Positions 26,398 through 35,540 of a stretch of DNA of 64,000 nt are shown one piece after another. Made by a program: the position numbers and the translations under genes. The notes under the pieces were generated by a model that was given only the letters and a program-made list of their open reading frames with translations, searched no databases and was not told the origin of the DNA. Position 1 is the stretch's first letter; every line of letters starts with the position of its first letter. The DNA comes from Desulfuromonadales bacterium (GTDB taxonomy: Bacteria > Desulfobacterota > Desulfuromonadia > Desulfuromonadales > Geopsychrobacteraceae), in assembly GCA_019429255.1 (NCBI GenBank), contig JAHYIY010000006.1, positions 56,042 through 120,041 on the forward strand, read 5' to 3'.

Positions 26398-26509
26398 CGT
26401 CATTCCCGCGAAGCCTGCACTCGAATGATTGTGTCGGGTGGCGGGAGTCCAGTGAGGTTTTAGGCTGTTAAAGACTGGATCCCCGACAAAAGCATTCGGG
26501 GATGACAGG
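26398..26509. repeat. Palindromic intergenic repeat, CGTCATTCCCG type
   Basis: About 112 bp beginning CGTCATTCCCGCG and ending CGGGGATGACAGG, with internal GGCGGGAGTCCAGTG and CTGGATCCCCG. The ends are inverted complements. Sequences of this style, with GTCATTCCCGC and GCGGGAATGAC ends, are widespread dispersed repeats in proteobacteria. No gene content. Confidence 0.6.
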
Positions 26510-26571
26510 TTATTTACTCACCGAAGCAATAATGCAGATACAGGTTATTTTTCGCTACGGCGCCGGCAATG

Positions 26572-27138
26572 TTACCGCTGTTCCCAGAACCAGTACATGG
26601 CGAACATCAAGCCCGGGGTCTTGGCTTTGCTTTCGTCATAGATGAAAGCGCGAGCGTCCTTGCAGGGAAGGTACTCGAGGATGATTTCCTCAGAGTGAAT
26701 CCCGCCACCGTTGTGAATTTTCATGGAATCGTCGATTTCAGCGTAAAACAGATGTTGTCTGTTGCCGCTGACGCCGACATTGGTGAAAAAAGAGCTGATT
26801 TTGCTGATATTCTCCACGGGAACAGCAAAGCCGCATTCCTCATCGATTTCTTCCCGGGCAATCTGCCCCAGGGACACATCCTTGTCGACCAATCCGGCAC
26901 AGAGTTCGTAAGTACATAAATGTACCGGGTGATTCATGTGTACCGCCGGGCGGAACTGCTTTACCAGCAAAAAAGCCTCCTTATCGCGATGATAGAGGAG
27001 GATGGCGACACTGTCGTGGCATTTGACGGCTTCCCAGGTGCAATCATTGCCATTCTGGCGGTAATGCAGGCGCACCGGTTTGACGAATTGCCCTTGATTC
27101 AAAGGGGCGGTATGAAAATCGCTGATGTTAAATGGCAT
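26572..27138 (-). CDS. Nudix hydrolase, NUDT14-like UDP-sugar diphosphatase
   Basis: 188 residues. The Nudix box is degenerate in the way seen in NUDT14-type enzymes: ELCAGLVDKDVSLGQIA then REEIDEECGF, keeping the metal-binding EExG glutamates but with Val in place of the early Glu. Downstream, NVGVSGNRQHLFYAEIDD and the KTPGLMFAMYWFWE tail also fit that family, which hydrolyses UDP-glucose or ADP-ribose to a sugar phosphate. It is separated from the upstream quinone oxidoreductase by 59 bp holding a perfect 28-bp palindrome. Substrate preference is inferred from family resemblance recalled, not tested. Confidence 0.78.
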   Translation of the reverse strand: MPFNISDFHTAPLNQGQFVKPVRLHYRQNGNDCTWEAVKCHDSVAILLYHRDKEAFLLVKQFRPAVHMNHPVHLCTYELCAGLVDKDVSLGQIAREEIDEECGFAVPVENISKISSFFTNVGVSGNRQHLFYAEIDDSMKIHNGGGIHSEEIILEYLPCKDARAFIYDESKAKTPGLMFAMYWFWEQR

Positions 27139-27156
27139 AATGGTTTCTTGTGTGAT

Positions 27157-27184
27157 GTCGGGGCACGGCGCGCCGTGCCCCGAC
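27157..27184. repeat. Perfect 28-bp GC palindrome
   Basis: Two 14-base halves, GTCGGGGCACGGCG and its exact complement, with no spacer. It lies between the quinone oxidoreductase stop and the Nudix start on the minus strand, so RNA from this operon would form a 12-bp hairpin with a CGCG loop. It may partially terminate transcription or protect the message. There is no T-tract. Confidence 0.7.
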
Positions 27185-27197
27185 GGAATTGTTGTTT

Positions 27198-28187
27198 TTA
27201 TCCGGCAATCTTCAGGACGATTTTGCCGAAGTGTTTGTCTTCTTCCATCATGGTATGGGCAGCGACAATTTCCTCCATGGGGAAGGCCTTTTCGATGATT
27301 GGCACAATGCTGCGGTCGGCAAACTTCGGCAGGGCGCGACGGGTGAATTCGGCGACAATCTCGCCTTTTTCGGCTACCGGCCGACTGCGCAGGACCGAAC
27401 CAATAATTTGCTGGCGTTTGACCATCATCAGAGCCAGATTGAGTTCCGCTTTGATACCGCTGATGACCCCGATAACGACCAGTCTGCCCTTGTAGGCCAG
27501 TGAGTTCATGTTGGGTTTAAGGTAGGCCGCGCCAACGTGATCGAGAATGACATCCACCCCCTTTTTGCCCGTGAATTCTTTGACAACATCAGTGAAGTCG
27601 GGATTCGTGGTGTAGTCGATCACCAGATCGGCACCAAGTTCCTTGACCCGCTCCAGCTTGGAAGGATGGGCAGTAACGATCAGTTTGGCATTGGGGGTGA
27701 GGGCTTTGGCGAGTTGGATGGCCGCCGTGTTAACGCCACCGCCGCCGCCATGAAGGATAGCTGTTTGACCATCTTCGAGTCCGCCGATCATAAAGACATT
27801 GAGAAAAGCCGTAATGTAGCTTTCACAGACGCAGGCGGCCTCTTCAAAACTCATGCTGTCGGGTATCGCCATCAGGTGGTCGGCGTAGGCCACGGCATAT
27901 TCGGCATAACCGCCGCCACCGACCAGACTCATCACCCGATCCCCGACCTTCCAGTTGGAAACGCCACTGCTGACGGCTTCAACGGTGCCGGCAACCTCAA
28001 GGCCAAGGATTTCTGAATCACCGGGAGGAGGTGGGTAATTGCCGACGCGTTGGACCAGATCCGGACGGTTGATGCTGGTGGCTGCCACCTTGATGAGAAC
28101 TTCATTTTCTTTGGGCTGGGGTTTTGTCACCTCGCCAACGGACATGACTGTCGGGGCGCCGAACTCTTTTATCACAACTGCCTTCAT
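27198..28187 (-). CDS. NADPH:quinone oxidoreductase, zeta-crystallin/PIG3 type
   Basis: A 329-residue medium-chain reductase without the zinc ligands of alcohol dehydrogenases. It starts MKAVVIKEFGAP and shows the substrate-entry segment NRPDLVQRVGNYPPPPGDSEILGLEVAG, characteristic of the PIG3 (TP53I3) branch, and a Rossmann loop HGGGGGVNTAAIQLA. It reduces quinones with NADPH. The ATG at 28187 has AAGGAGAG upstream, while the longer frame has no signal. It is probably co-transcribed with the Nudix gene. Confidence 0.88.
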   Translation of the reverse strand: MKAVVIKEFGAPTVMSVGEVTKPQPKENEVLIKVAATSINRPDLVQRVGNYPPPPGDSEILGLEVAGTVEAVSSGVSNWKVGDRVMSLVGGGGYAEYAVAYADHLMAIPDSMSFEEAACVCESYITAFLNVFMIGGLEDGQTAILHGGGGGVNTAAIQLAKALTPNAKLIVTAHPSKLERVKELGADLVIDYTTNPDFTDVVKEFTGKKGVDVILDHVGAAYLKPNMNSLAYKGRLVVIGVISGIKAELNLALMMVKRQQIIGSVLRSRPVAEKGEIVAEFTRRALPKFADRSIVPIIEKAFPMEEIVAAHTMMEEDKHFGKIVLKIAG

Positions 28188-28499
28188 GAATCTCTCCTTT
28201 GCTGATTGAAATAGATTGGCAATAAATATCGGTTTCAGACATAATGCGACCCTGATTGTCGAATCAGATGACCGAGCCTGCAGTATAGTCGGATTGTTTG
28301 CAGGATTCAAATTGCCAATCTGGTTTTTCGTCCGTAATACGGTTCTTTTGCACCGTGGCGATGTCAATCTGCGACCTTGTTTGTGAGGCGTACAAGCGGA
28401 CAACTGTAAGCCTTGATTTCAAGTCCTGGATTTTCCTGTCACCACGAAACAACTTTCCGTTTGCGCCGCAAAGACTGGATTCAGCCTAAATGGATTTTT

Positions 28500-29123
28500 G
28501 TGACAAAAACATGGCGCTGTACCGTTTGCGGCTATTTGCATGAAGGTGATTTTCCACCGGAATTTTGTCCTTTGTGTCATGCCGGTTCCGATAAGTTTGA
28601 ACTGATCGCGACTGTTCCTGCCGGCAGTTCCCTGGTTCACAAGCTCAGGGATGAGTTGCGCCAGATGCAAAAGACCTTTGCTCCGCACGCGGTTTCAGCG
28701 CATTTTCCGGCAGCATTGATCCCTACTTGTACCTTATTTTTGCTGCTCGCTGTGATCTGCGTTTATCCTCCCCTGGAATTTGCCGCATTTGCTCTACTGG
28801 TGATGATTGTGATCAGTGTCCCGCTGACGATGTTGACCGGCCTTTTCATTTGGCAGAAAAACTATCAGCAATCATTGAGTCCCCTTTTTGTGAAAAAAAT
28901 CAGCCTGGCCGTGGTTCTGTTACTGCTTGCCCTGGCGACCCTGGGATGGCGCTGGTTCAATCCCGACCCCCTGGCCGGTGGCACCGGAGCGATGTGGATT
29001 TACTCACTGCTCCATCTGCTGATGCTGATTTGTGTTACCCTTGTTGGCCACTATGGCGGGGTGCTGGTTTCGGCCAGGCGAAAGGAAGAAAAAGATGAGG
29101 GGCGTGGCAAGATTAAAAAATAA
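28500..29123 (+). CDS. Rubredoxin-like domain fused to a four-helix membrane domain
   Basis: The first 35 residues form a short rubredoxin-type iron site: WRCTVCGYLHEGDFPPEFCPLCHAG, with Cys at 7, 10, 23 and 26. The remaining residues (total 207) hold about four membrane helices (around 72-90, 95-118, 133-153, 165-188) with GHYGGVLV near the end, resembling the DUF2231 kind of membrane domain. No good ATG exists; GTG at 28500 is chosen because it begins just before the Cys motif. A quinone- or heme-linked electron carrier role is plausible. It lies 102 bp ahead of the secretion operon but is probably unrelated to it. Confidence 0.7.
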   Translation: MTKTWRCTVCGYLHEGDFPPEFCPLCHAGSDKFELIATVPAGSSLVHKLRDELRQMQKTFAPHAVSAHFPAALIPTCTLFLLLAVICVYPPLEFAAFALLVMIVISVPLTMLTGLFIWQKNYQQSLSPLFVKKISLAVVLLLLALATLGWRWFNPDPLAGGTGAMWIYSLLHLLMLICVTLVGHYGGVLVSARRKEEKDEGRGKIKK

Positions 29124-29225
29124 ATATTTTTTATTTGAGGAAATGATTGTAGAATCCCACCCCTCAATTTTTTTTCCACTCCTGCCCTGGTGGGTGGGAA
29201 CGTCAGCCTTCAAGTGAGCTAAAAA

Positions 29226-30131
29226 GTGCAGTTTAATTTGCAGATATATCTCAATTATGTCCTGGTGTTTTTGGTGCTGGTCGGTGGCCTGGTTGCCGGG
29301 ATGCTGGCGGGTCGTGTGATTCATTTGTCGTTCAGTGGCGAGCAGACCTTTCAGCCTGGGGCTGTAGTGCAGCCGCTGGCCGTGCGTCAGCTGGACCAGG
29401 ACGATCTGCAGGTGATTATCAATCGCAGCCTCTTTGACGTGGCTTCCATCGGCGCGGCTTTTGTCAGGCCTGATGTTGCTGATATGTCGCTGGACAGTGA
29501 AACCCTTCAGGCTTCTGCCCGGATCGAAAATCTGACGTTGATCGGAACTGTTGTTGCTGGTGAATATTCTCTGGCGCTGATCAATACAGGCAGTAAGGTG
29601 GAGGTTTTTGGTCTCGGCAGCGAAATCGCCGCCGGCGTGACCGTCGATGTCATTGAACGCAGAAAGGTTGTCGTGCTTGAGCGCGGCGAGCGTCGTGAAT
29701 TGCTTCTGCTTGAAGATCAGGTGGCGGCATCACTGCCGGCAACCCGACGGGCCGCAACCGCAGCGCCGGCAACGCCAACAGCCGCTCAGGGTGGTGTTGT
29801 CGACTTGGGCGAAGGGCGTTTTCGCGTTGACCGCGGAATGGTTGACAGTGCCCGCGCCAATATGGGCGCCCTGCTGCAATCGGCGCGGATGATCCCCCAT
29901 ATGGAAAACGGTCAGACCACCGGCTTTCGTCTGGTCGGTATGCAGCGCGGATCCCTACTCGAGCAACTGGGTTTGCGTCTTGGCGATGTTGTTGTCGAAA
30001 TCAATCAGGTTCGGCTCGACAGTCCGGAGAAGGCGCTGCAGGTGTTTCAACAGGTACGGGAAGCGAACAATATCAGCCTGGGACTGATCCGCAACGGACA
30101 GCCGCAGACATTTGCATACAGCCTTGATTAG
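29226..30131 (+). CDS. gspC: Type II secretion protein GspC
   Basis: Inner-membrane component linking the platform to the secretin. Residues 6-28 form the membrane anchor; the HR region follows (LFDVASIG ... LIGTVVAGEYSLALI), and the C-terminus (about 205-300) is a PDZ-like domain, MQRGSLLEQLGLRLGDVVVEIN. 301 residues. It starts with GTG and has only a weak ribosome-binding site. It is the first gene of gspC-N, with 10 bp to gspD. The HR and PDZ regions are known to contact the secretin and substrates. Confidence 0.9.
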   Translation: MQFNLQIYLNYVLVFLVLVGGLVAGMLAGRVIHLSFSGEQTFQPGAVVQPLAVRQLDQDDLQVIINRSLFDVASIGAAFVRPDVADMSLDSETLQASARIENLTLIGTVVAGEYSLALINTGSKVEVFGLGSEIAAGVTVDVIERRKVVVLERGERRELLLLEDQVAASLPATRRAATAAPATPTAAQGGVVDLGEGRFRVDRGMVDSARANMGALLQSARMIPHMENGQTTGFRLVGMQRGSLLEQLGLRLGDVVVEINQVRLDSPEKALQVFQQVREANNISLGLIRNGQPQTFAYSLD

Positions 30132-30141
30132 GAGCTGATAC

Positions 30142-32169
30142 GTGGAGAACAAAAGATATTTTCCGGCAAAATTGCTGGTTCTCTGGCTGGTGATCCTGCT
30201 GTTTTGTGTGCCCGGGCGCATCATTGCCACGGCTGCTGAGGAGATGCTGATCACCCTCGACTTTCAGAATGTCGAGCTGGTGGACATGATCAGCACGATC
30301 AGTGAACTGACTGGCAAAAACTTTCTCTATGATGAAACCGTGCGCGGCAAGGTCAGTATCCTGTCACCGCAGCCGGTATCCCTTGATGAAGCTTATCGGC
30401 TGTTTTTGACGGTGCTGCGGGTGAGGGGTTTTACTGTCGTTCCCGCCGGACAGGTCAACAAGATTGTTACTCTGGCTTCTGCCAAAGAAGAAACCCTCCC
30501 ATTTACTGCCCAGCGCGGACTGGGCGATCAGCATGTCACCCGGATCCTCGAATTGCGCCAGCTTGACGCTACCGTCGCGGTGGAAACCATTCTGCGACCG
30601 TTGATGCCAAAAACCAGTCACGTTGTCGCCCATCAGGCCACCAACACCATTGTGATTACCGATACGGCTCAGAACATCGAGCGTTTGAACCGGCTGCTGA
30701 ACACCCTGGATAAAAGCTGGGATCGTGAAAGCGTCGAACTCCTGCCCCTGCAGTACGCTGAAGCCGCTGACACAGCTGCTCTGGCGATGCAGATTCTTGA
30801 AGGGGGCGGTGGTGCCGCGCCGGCGACCCGTGCCGCACGTCAGGCCCAGTCAGGCGGAAAACGTGTTGCCGGCCAGATCATCCCCTACGAGCGTACCAAT
30901 ACCCTGGCCGTGCAAGGGGAGCCGGCTTTTATCGCCCAGGCCAAAAAGCTGATTGCCCAGCTTGATGTCGATGTGACCACCAGTTTTTCCGGGGTGCATG
31001 TCTATTATCTTGAGCATGCTGAAGCGGTACCGCTGGCCGAAACCATCAACCAGATTGTCGCCGGGGCGGCCAGAACGCCATCGGTGCCACGTACGGCAGA
31101 GGGGCAGCCGACAGCCGTACTGTTCAAGGATGTCAAGGTCACTGCCGACAAGCCGACCAACTCCCTGATTATCAACGCTTCCCAGGATGAACTCAGAAAT
31201 GTCATGGCGTTGATCGGCCAGCTCGATATCAAGCGCAAGCAGGTGTTTGTCGAGGCGCTGATTATGGATTTGTCGATGAGGGCGGTGTTGGAGTTGGGGA
31301 CTTCATTGCAGGGAGCTGTCGATCTGGGCAGTGACAGTATAATCAGTGCATCGACAGGTGGCATGCCTTTGGGTGGCCCCAATATTATTCCTAGTGGTGA
31401 TGACCCCGGCGTTCTTAAGCGTGCAGTTGAAGGAATTTTACTTGGTGGATTGTTTAATCCTATCTCTTATTCAGTAGGAGGTGTCGATTTCACAGTTCCT
31501 GCAGTTTCGGCATTGATTAATCTTTCAGAAAGTGATTCTGACGTTAATATTCTTTCCGCACCGCGCCTGTTGACCTCCGATAATGAAGAAGCTGAAATAA
31601 TTGTCGGTGAAAATGTGCCGATAATTACTTCGCGTGCAACAGCTTCCGGTGGTGGAGATAATATTATAAGTGCTGTTGAGCGTCAGGATGCGGCGTTGAT
31701 TTTACGTTTTACTCCTCAAATCACAGCCGGTGGTTTGGTGCGTATGAAAATCCATCAGGAAATCAGTGGAGTGAAACAGGAGGGTGGAGTTGGCGACGAA
31801 AATGATATTGGTCCAACTTTGACCAAAACGCTGCTGCGCAATTCCATTGTTGCTCGTGATGGCGAGACCGTAGTGCTTGGTGGATTGTTTAGAAATCAGG
31901 TAACTAAAACTGTCAGCAAGGTGCCATTGCTTGGTGACATTCCAATTCTTGGCTGGCTGTTCAAGTCGACCACAGATCGTGACGAAAAGCGCAGTCTGCT
32001 GATATTTATAACTCCGCGTGTCATAGCTGATACGGAAGATTTAAGTCGACTGACTACCGATACACACAGGGATCTGCAGCTCTTTCGTTCCGAAGGTGGT
32101 ACCCAGGAGTTTTTTGAACAGCAACGGATGAAAACTATCGGGGATTTTGCCGTACCTCTGGAGAACTAA
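30142..32169 (+). CDS. gspD: Type II secretion secretin GspD
   Basis: Outer-membrane pore through which folded proteins leave the cell. 675 residues: signal peptide to about 31, N0 domain (LITLDFQNVELVDMISTISELTGKNFLYD), N1-N3 KH-like domains to about 355, and the secretin core ending in VPLLGDIPILGWLF and LLIFITPRVI. It starts with GTG after AGGAG. From about 31,260 to 32,080 the codon choice turns AT-rich (many ATA, ATT, GGA, TTA codons), unlike the rest of the gene and its neighbours, suggesting this secretin segment was acquired by recombination. Confidence 0.95.
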   Translation: MENKRYFPAKLLVLWLVILLFCVPGRIIATAAEEMLITLDFQNVELVDMISTISELTGKNFLYDETVRGKVSILSPQPVSLDEAYRLFLTVLRVRGFTVVPAGQVNKIVTLASAKEETLPFTAQRGLGDQHVTRILELRQLDATVAVETILRPLMPKTSHVVAHQATNTIVITDTAQNIERLNRLLNTLDKSWDRESVELLPLQYAEAADTAALAMQILEGGGGAAPATRAARQAQSGGKRVAGQIIPYERTNTLAVQGEPAFIAQAKKLIAQLDVDVTTSFSGVHVYYLEHAEAVPLAETINQIVAGAARTPSVPRTAEGQPTAVLFKDVKVTADKPTNSLIINASQDELRNVMALIGQLDIKRKQVFVEALIMDLSMRAVLELGTSLQGAVDLGSDSIISASTGGMPLGGPNIIPSGDDPGVLKRAVEGILLGGLFNPISYSVGGVDFTVPAVSALINLSESDSDVNILSAPRLLTSDNEEAEIIVGENVPIITSRATASGGGDNIISAVERQDAALILRFTPQITAGGLVRMKIHQEISGVKQEGGVGDENDIGPTLTKTLLRNSIVARDGETVVLGGLFRNQVTKTVSKVPLLGDIPILGWLFKSTTDRDEKRSLLIFITPRVIADTEDLSRLTTDTHRDLQLFRSEGGTQEFFEQQRMKTIGDFAVPLEN

Positions 32170-32173
32170 ACCC

Positions 32174-33874
32174 ATGCGAGCAATGAAGTGGCGCAAACTT
32201 GGTGAAATCCTCATCAATGATCAGGGGATTCCCGAAGAAATTGTGCGCAAGGCGCTGCAGGAGCAGGAGGTCAGTCACGCGCGCCTGGGGGAAATTCTTA
32301 AAGCCAAGGGTGAGATGACCGATGCCACGCTGGCGGAGGCACTGGCCAGCCAAAGTGGTGTTGACTTTGTTGTCGAGCCGAACATTACCGCCACTGCCCT
32401 TGAACTCTTGACCAGCATTCCCATCGGTTACGCCAAAGAACATCTGGTTGTTCCCCTTGATATTCAAGGCCAAACGATCCGTCTGGCAGTAGCTGACCCG
32501 AGTAACAACCGGGTGCTGAATGATCTGTCGGTAATGACCGGTTGCCGGATTGTTCCAGTGATCGCTTCTGCTGAGCGGATCATGTACGCCATCAACCAGG
32601 GGTACGAAGCCCTGTCCGGCGGTAGCGGCATGATGGATGACATCAGCCACGGGGATATTGCCGTAGAAGACAAGCTGCAGGTTGACGACCTGCTGGATAC
32701 CAGCGATGAGGCGCCGGTGATTCGCTTTGTGAATGGGCTGCTGACCCAGGCCTATCGCCAGCGCGCCAGTGATATCCACATTGAGCCCTTTGAGTTCGAA
32801 GCGGTGATCCGCACCCGCATTGACGGTATTCTCTACGAGTCACAGCGCCCGCCTCATCGTGCTTTGGCGAATATTGTGTCGCGGATAAAGATCATGGCGA
32901 ACCTGGACATTGCCGAAAAACGGCTGCCTCAGGATGGTCGTTTGTCTGTGCGCATTGCCGGTAAAGATGTGGATATTCGTGTTTCAACCTTGCCGACCGC
33001 CTTTGGCGAGCGGGTGGTGTTGCGTCTCCTTGACAAAAGTTCAGGGGTGCTGGGGCTTGAGCAGATCGGTATTGATGCCCGGATGTTGCCGCAAATTCAG
33101 AAGATGATTCATAAAAGTCACGGCATTTTTCTGGTTACCGGTCCGACCGGTGCCGGTAAAACCACGACCCTTTATTCGGCTCTGTCGTCCATCAACTCGC
33201 GCGAACAGAATATTATTACCGTTGAAGATCCGATCGAGTACCAGTTGCCCGGGGTTGGACAGCTTCAGGTTAATCCCAAGATCAACCTGACCTTTGCGCA
33301 AGGGTTGCGCTCGATTCTGCGTCAGGATCCCGATGTCATTATGGTTGGCGAGATCCGTGACAGTGAAACGGCCAAGATTGCCGTTCAGGCAGCACTTACC
33401 GGACACCTGGTGTTTTCGACCCTGCACACCAACGATTCCGCCGGCGCTCTCGCGCGCTTGGTGGAGATGGGGGTTGAGCCGTTTCTGGCGGCTTCGGCTC
33501 TGTTGGGGGTGATGGCGCAGCGACTGGTGCGATCTATCTGCCCCCACTGCCGGGTAAGTTATCGCCCTGATGAAAAAGTTCTGGCGCAACTCTTTGAAGG
33601 GCAACCGGTTCCCAAAGATGCTGTGTTCTTCCACGGGCGCGGCTGCAGTCACTGTATGCAGATTGGTTATTTGGGGCGCACCGGGCTTTATGAGCTGCTC
33701 GAAGTATCGGACGCCATCCGCGGGCTGGTGACCACCAATGCTGACGCTGTCACCATCCGCAAACAGGCGCAAAGAGAGGGGATGCGCCCCTTACGCCTGG
33801 CCGGGATGGATAAGGTCCTGGCCGGTCAGACAACCATCGAAGAGGTGCTGCGTGTTACCCAGGAGGAGGTGTAG
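32174..33874 (+). CDS. gspE: Type II secretion ATPase GspE
   Basis: Cytoplasmic hexameric ATPase powering pseudopilus assembly. 566 residues: N1E domain (about 1-140), then the motor with Walker A GPTGAGKTTTLYSAL, the Asp box, Walker B RQDPDVIMVGEIRDSE and the His box TGHLVFSTLHTNDSAG. A zinc-binding CM domain has CPHC and CSHC pairs. The ATG at 32174 is favoured, with GGAG about ten bases before it. It is 4 bp after gspD and 3 bp before gspF. Bipartite cysteines are typical of GspE and PilB relatives. Confidence 0.96.
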   Translation: MRAMKWRKLGEILINDQGIPEEIVRKALQEQEVSHARLGEILKAKGEMTDATLAEALASQSGVDFVVEPNITATALELLTSIPIGYAKEHLVVPLDIQGQTIRLAVADPSNNRVLNDLSVMTGCRIVPVIASAERIMYAINQGYEALSGGSGMMDDISHGDIAVEDKLQVDDLLDTSDEAPVIRFVNGLLTQAYRQRASDIHIEPFEFEAVIRTRIDGILYESQRPPHRALANIVSRIKIMANLDIAEKRLPQDGRLSVRIAGKDVDIRVSTLPTAFGERVVLRLLDKSSGVLGLEQIGIDARMLPQIQKMIHKSHGIFLVTGPTGAGKTTTLYSALSSINSREQNIITVEDPIEYQLPGVGQLQVNPKINLTFAQGLRSILRQDPDVIMVGEIRDSETAKIAVQAALTGHLVFSTLHTNDSAGALARLVEMGVEPFLAASALLGVMAQRLVRSICPHCRVSYRPDEKVLAQLFEGQPVPKDAVFFHGRGCSHCMQIGYLGRTGLYELLEVSDAIRGLVTTNADAVTIRKQAQREGMRPLRLAGMDKVLAGQTTIEEVLRVTQEEV

Positions 33875-33877
33875 GTC

Positions 33878-35089
33878 GTGGCGCTCTTTGAATACAATGC
33901 TCTCGATGCCAATGGCAAAACCAGGCGCGGCGTTGTTGAGGCCTTGAGCGCCAATGCCGCCAGTCGCAAGCTGCGCGAACAGGGGTTGTTCCCAACCAAA
34001 CTCAAGGGGGTCCGTGAGGTTACTGCCGGCGATGCCCGTAGAAGTTTGTTTCGGCGTGTGACGGTCCTTGATCTTGGTGTCGCCACCCGTCAGTTGTCGG
34101 TTATGCTCAGCGCCGGCATGCCCCTGGCCGATGCCATGGCTGCGGTGGCCGAACAGCAGGGGCGAGGAGAGCTGGGTTCGGTGCTGTCGCGGGTGCGCGA
34201 TGATGTGCTCCAGGGTGGCTCGTTGCATCATGCTCTCGGGACCCATCCCCAGATTTTTCGGCCGTTGTATGTCAGTATGGTCCAGGTCGGGGAGGCGAGC
34301 GGCACCCTTGACAAGGTGCTGATGCAACTGGCCGACTTTATGGATGAGCAGTCGCGTTTTAATTCGCAGCTCAAGGCGGCCATGACCTATCCGATCCTGA
34401 TGTTTCTGGTTGGTACCGGGGTGCTGGTTTTTTTGATGACTTTTGTGGTGCCGAAAATCACCCGCATGCTCGAAGATCTGGAACAGGTGCTCCCCCTACC
34501 AACGCGGCTGCTGATGGGGTTTACCGAATTTTTAACCGGCTACTGGTGGATGCTGCTCCTTGGTATCGCGTTGATTGTCTTGGTTGGCCACCGTTATTCC
34601 CTGACCAACCGAGGGCGCCTGTGGTTTGGTCGTAAAAAATTTGATTTGCCACTAATCGGTTCTCTGGCGCTGCATAAGGCCACTGCCCGGTTTGCGCGGA
34701 CAACGGCCACATTATTGCAAAGCGGCGTTCCTTTGCTGACGACACTGCAGATTGTCGAGCGTTTGCTGGGGAACAACTTTTTACAGCAGGCGGTGGCCGA
34801 GGTGCGCGTAAAGGTGACCGAAGGTGCCGGCCTGGCGACACCGTTGCGGGAGACCGGAGCGTTTCCGCCGATGCTGGCACAAATGGCAGCAGTCGGGGAA
34901 CGCAGTGGCGAGCTGGAAGGGCTGCTGTTTCGCGTCGCCGATATCTACGAACATCAGGTTCAGACCAAGCTGAACGGTCTGATGGCATTACTTGAACCCT
35001 TGATGATTATTTTTATGGGAAGTGTTGTCGGTTTTATCGTCCTGGCCGTGTTGTTGCCGATTTTTCAGGCCAGCCAGGGAATGGGTTAA
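33878..35089 (+). CDS. gspF: Type II secretion inner-membrane platform GspF
   Basis: Polytopic platform protein that couples GspE to the pseudopilins. 403 residues with two repeated cytoplasmic domains (LSVMLSAGMPLADAM and ATLLQSGVPLLTTLQ) and three membrane helices at about 170-192, 218-240 and 373-395. It begins with GTG after AGGAGGTG, 3 bp after gspE, so coupling is tight. A clear member of the GspF/PilC family. Confidence 0.95.
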   Translation: MALFEYNALDANGKTRRGVVEALSANAASRKLREQGLFPTKLKGVREVTAGDARRSLFRRVTVLDLGVATRQLSVMLSAGMPLADAMAAVAEQQGRGELGSVLSRVRDDVLQGGSLHHALGTHPQIFRPLYVSMVQVGEASGTLDKVLMQLADFMDEQSRFNSQLKAAMTYPILMFLVGTGVLVFLMTFVVPKITRMLEDLEQVLPLPTRLLMGFTEFLTGYWWMLLLGIALIVLVGHRYSLTNRGRLWFGRKKFDLPLIGSLALHKATARFARTTATLLQSGVPLLTTLQIVERLLGNNFLQQAVAEVRVKVTEGAGLATPLRETGAFPPMLAQMAAVGERSGELEGLLFRVADIYEHQVQTKLNGLMALLEPLMIIFMGSVVGFIVLAVLLPIFQASQGMG

Positions 35090-35102
35090 TAAGGAGAGAA
35101 AA

Positions 35103-35540
35103 ATGAAAGATTACCGGCACAGTCAGCGGGGTTTTACCCTGATTGAAATTATGGTCGTAGTGGTTATCCTCGGCATCCTCGCGGCCATTGTTGTACCACG
35201 TTTGCTGGACGAACCGGAGCGGGCACGACGCACATCGGCGGCAACCCAGATTCGCAGTTTTGAAGAAGCGTTGGGAATGTTCCGCCTCGATAACGGTTTT
35301 TACCCATCGACGGAACAGGGACTGCAAGCCCTGGTGAATCAGCCGACCATCGGCCGTATTCCGACCCGCTATAAGGACGGTGGCTATATCCGCCGGATTC
35401 CCAATGATCCCTGGGGCAATCCTTACGTGTACCTGGCTCCCGGCGTTCACGGCGATTATGACCTGCTCTCTTATGGAGCCGATGGGCAACCAGGCGGAGA
35501 GGGCGACAATGCCGATATTGCGAACTGGAATCTCGAGTAG
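35103..35540 (+). CDS. gspG: Major pseudopilin GspG
   Basis: Main subunit of the secretion pseudopilus. 145 residues. The prepilin cleavage site is QRG/FTLIEIMVVVVILGIL with Glu at +5, followed by the N-terminal hydrophobic helix. The C-terminus has the GspG pattern GNPYVYLAPGVHGDYDLLSYGADGQPGGEG, whose acidic loop binds calcium. The ATG at 35103 has AAGGAGAG before it. The next gene starts inside its last 32 bases. It needs a prepilin peptidase, absent from this window. Confidence 0.96.
   Translation: MKDYRHSQRGFTLIEIMVVVVILGILAAIVVPRLLDEPERARRTSAATQIRSFEEALGMFRLDNGFYPSTEQGLQALVNQPTIGRIPTRYKDGGYIRRIPNDPWGNPYVYLAPGVHGDYDLLSYGADGQPGGEGDNADIANWNLE

Larger units (their letters stand above)
26136..26571. 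other. 436-bp repeat-rich gap
   Basis: The gap contains MITE copy 4 (26176-26318) and a second, unrelated palindromic repeat (26398-26509). No gene is supported between them. The sequence from 26319 to 26397 is unremarkable. Confidence 0.6.
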
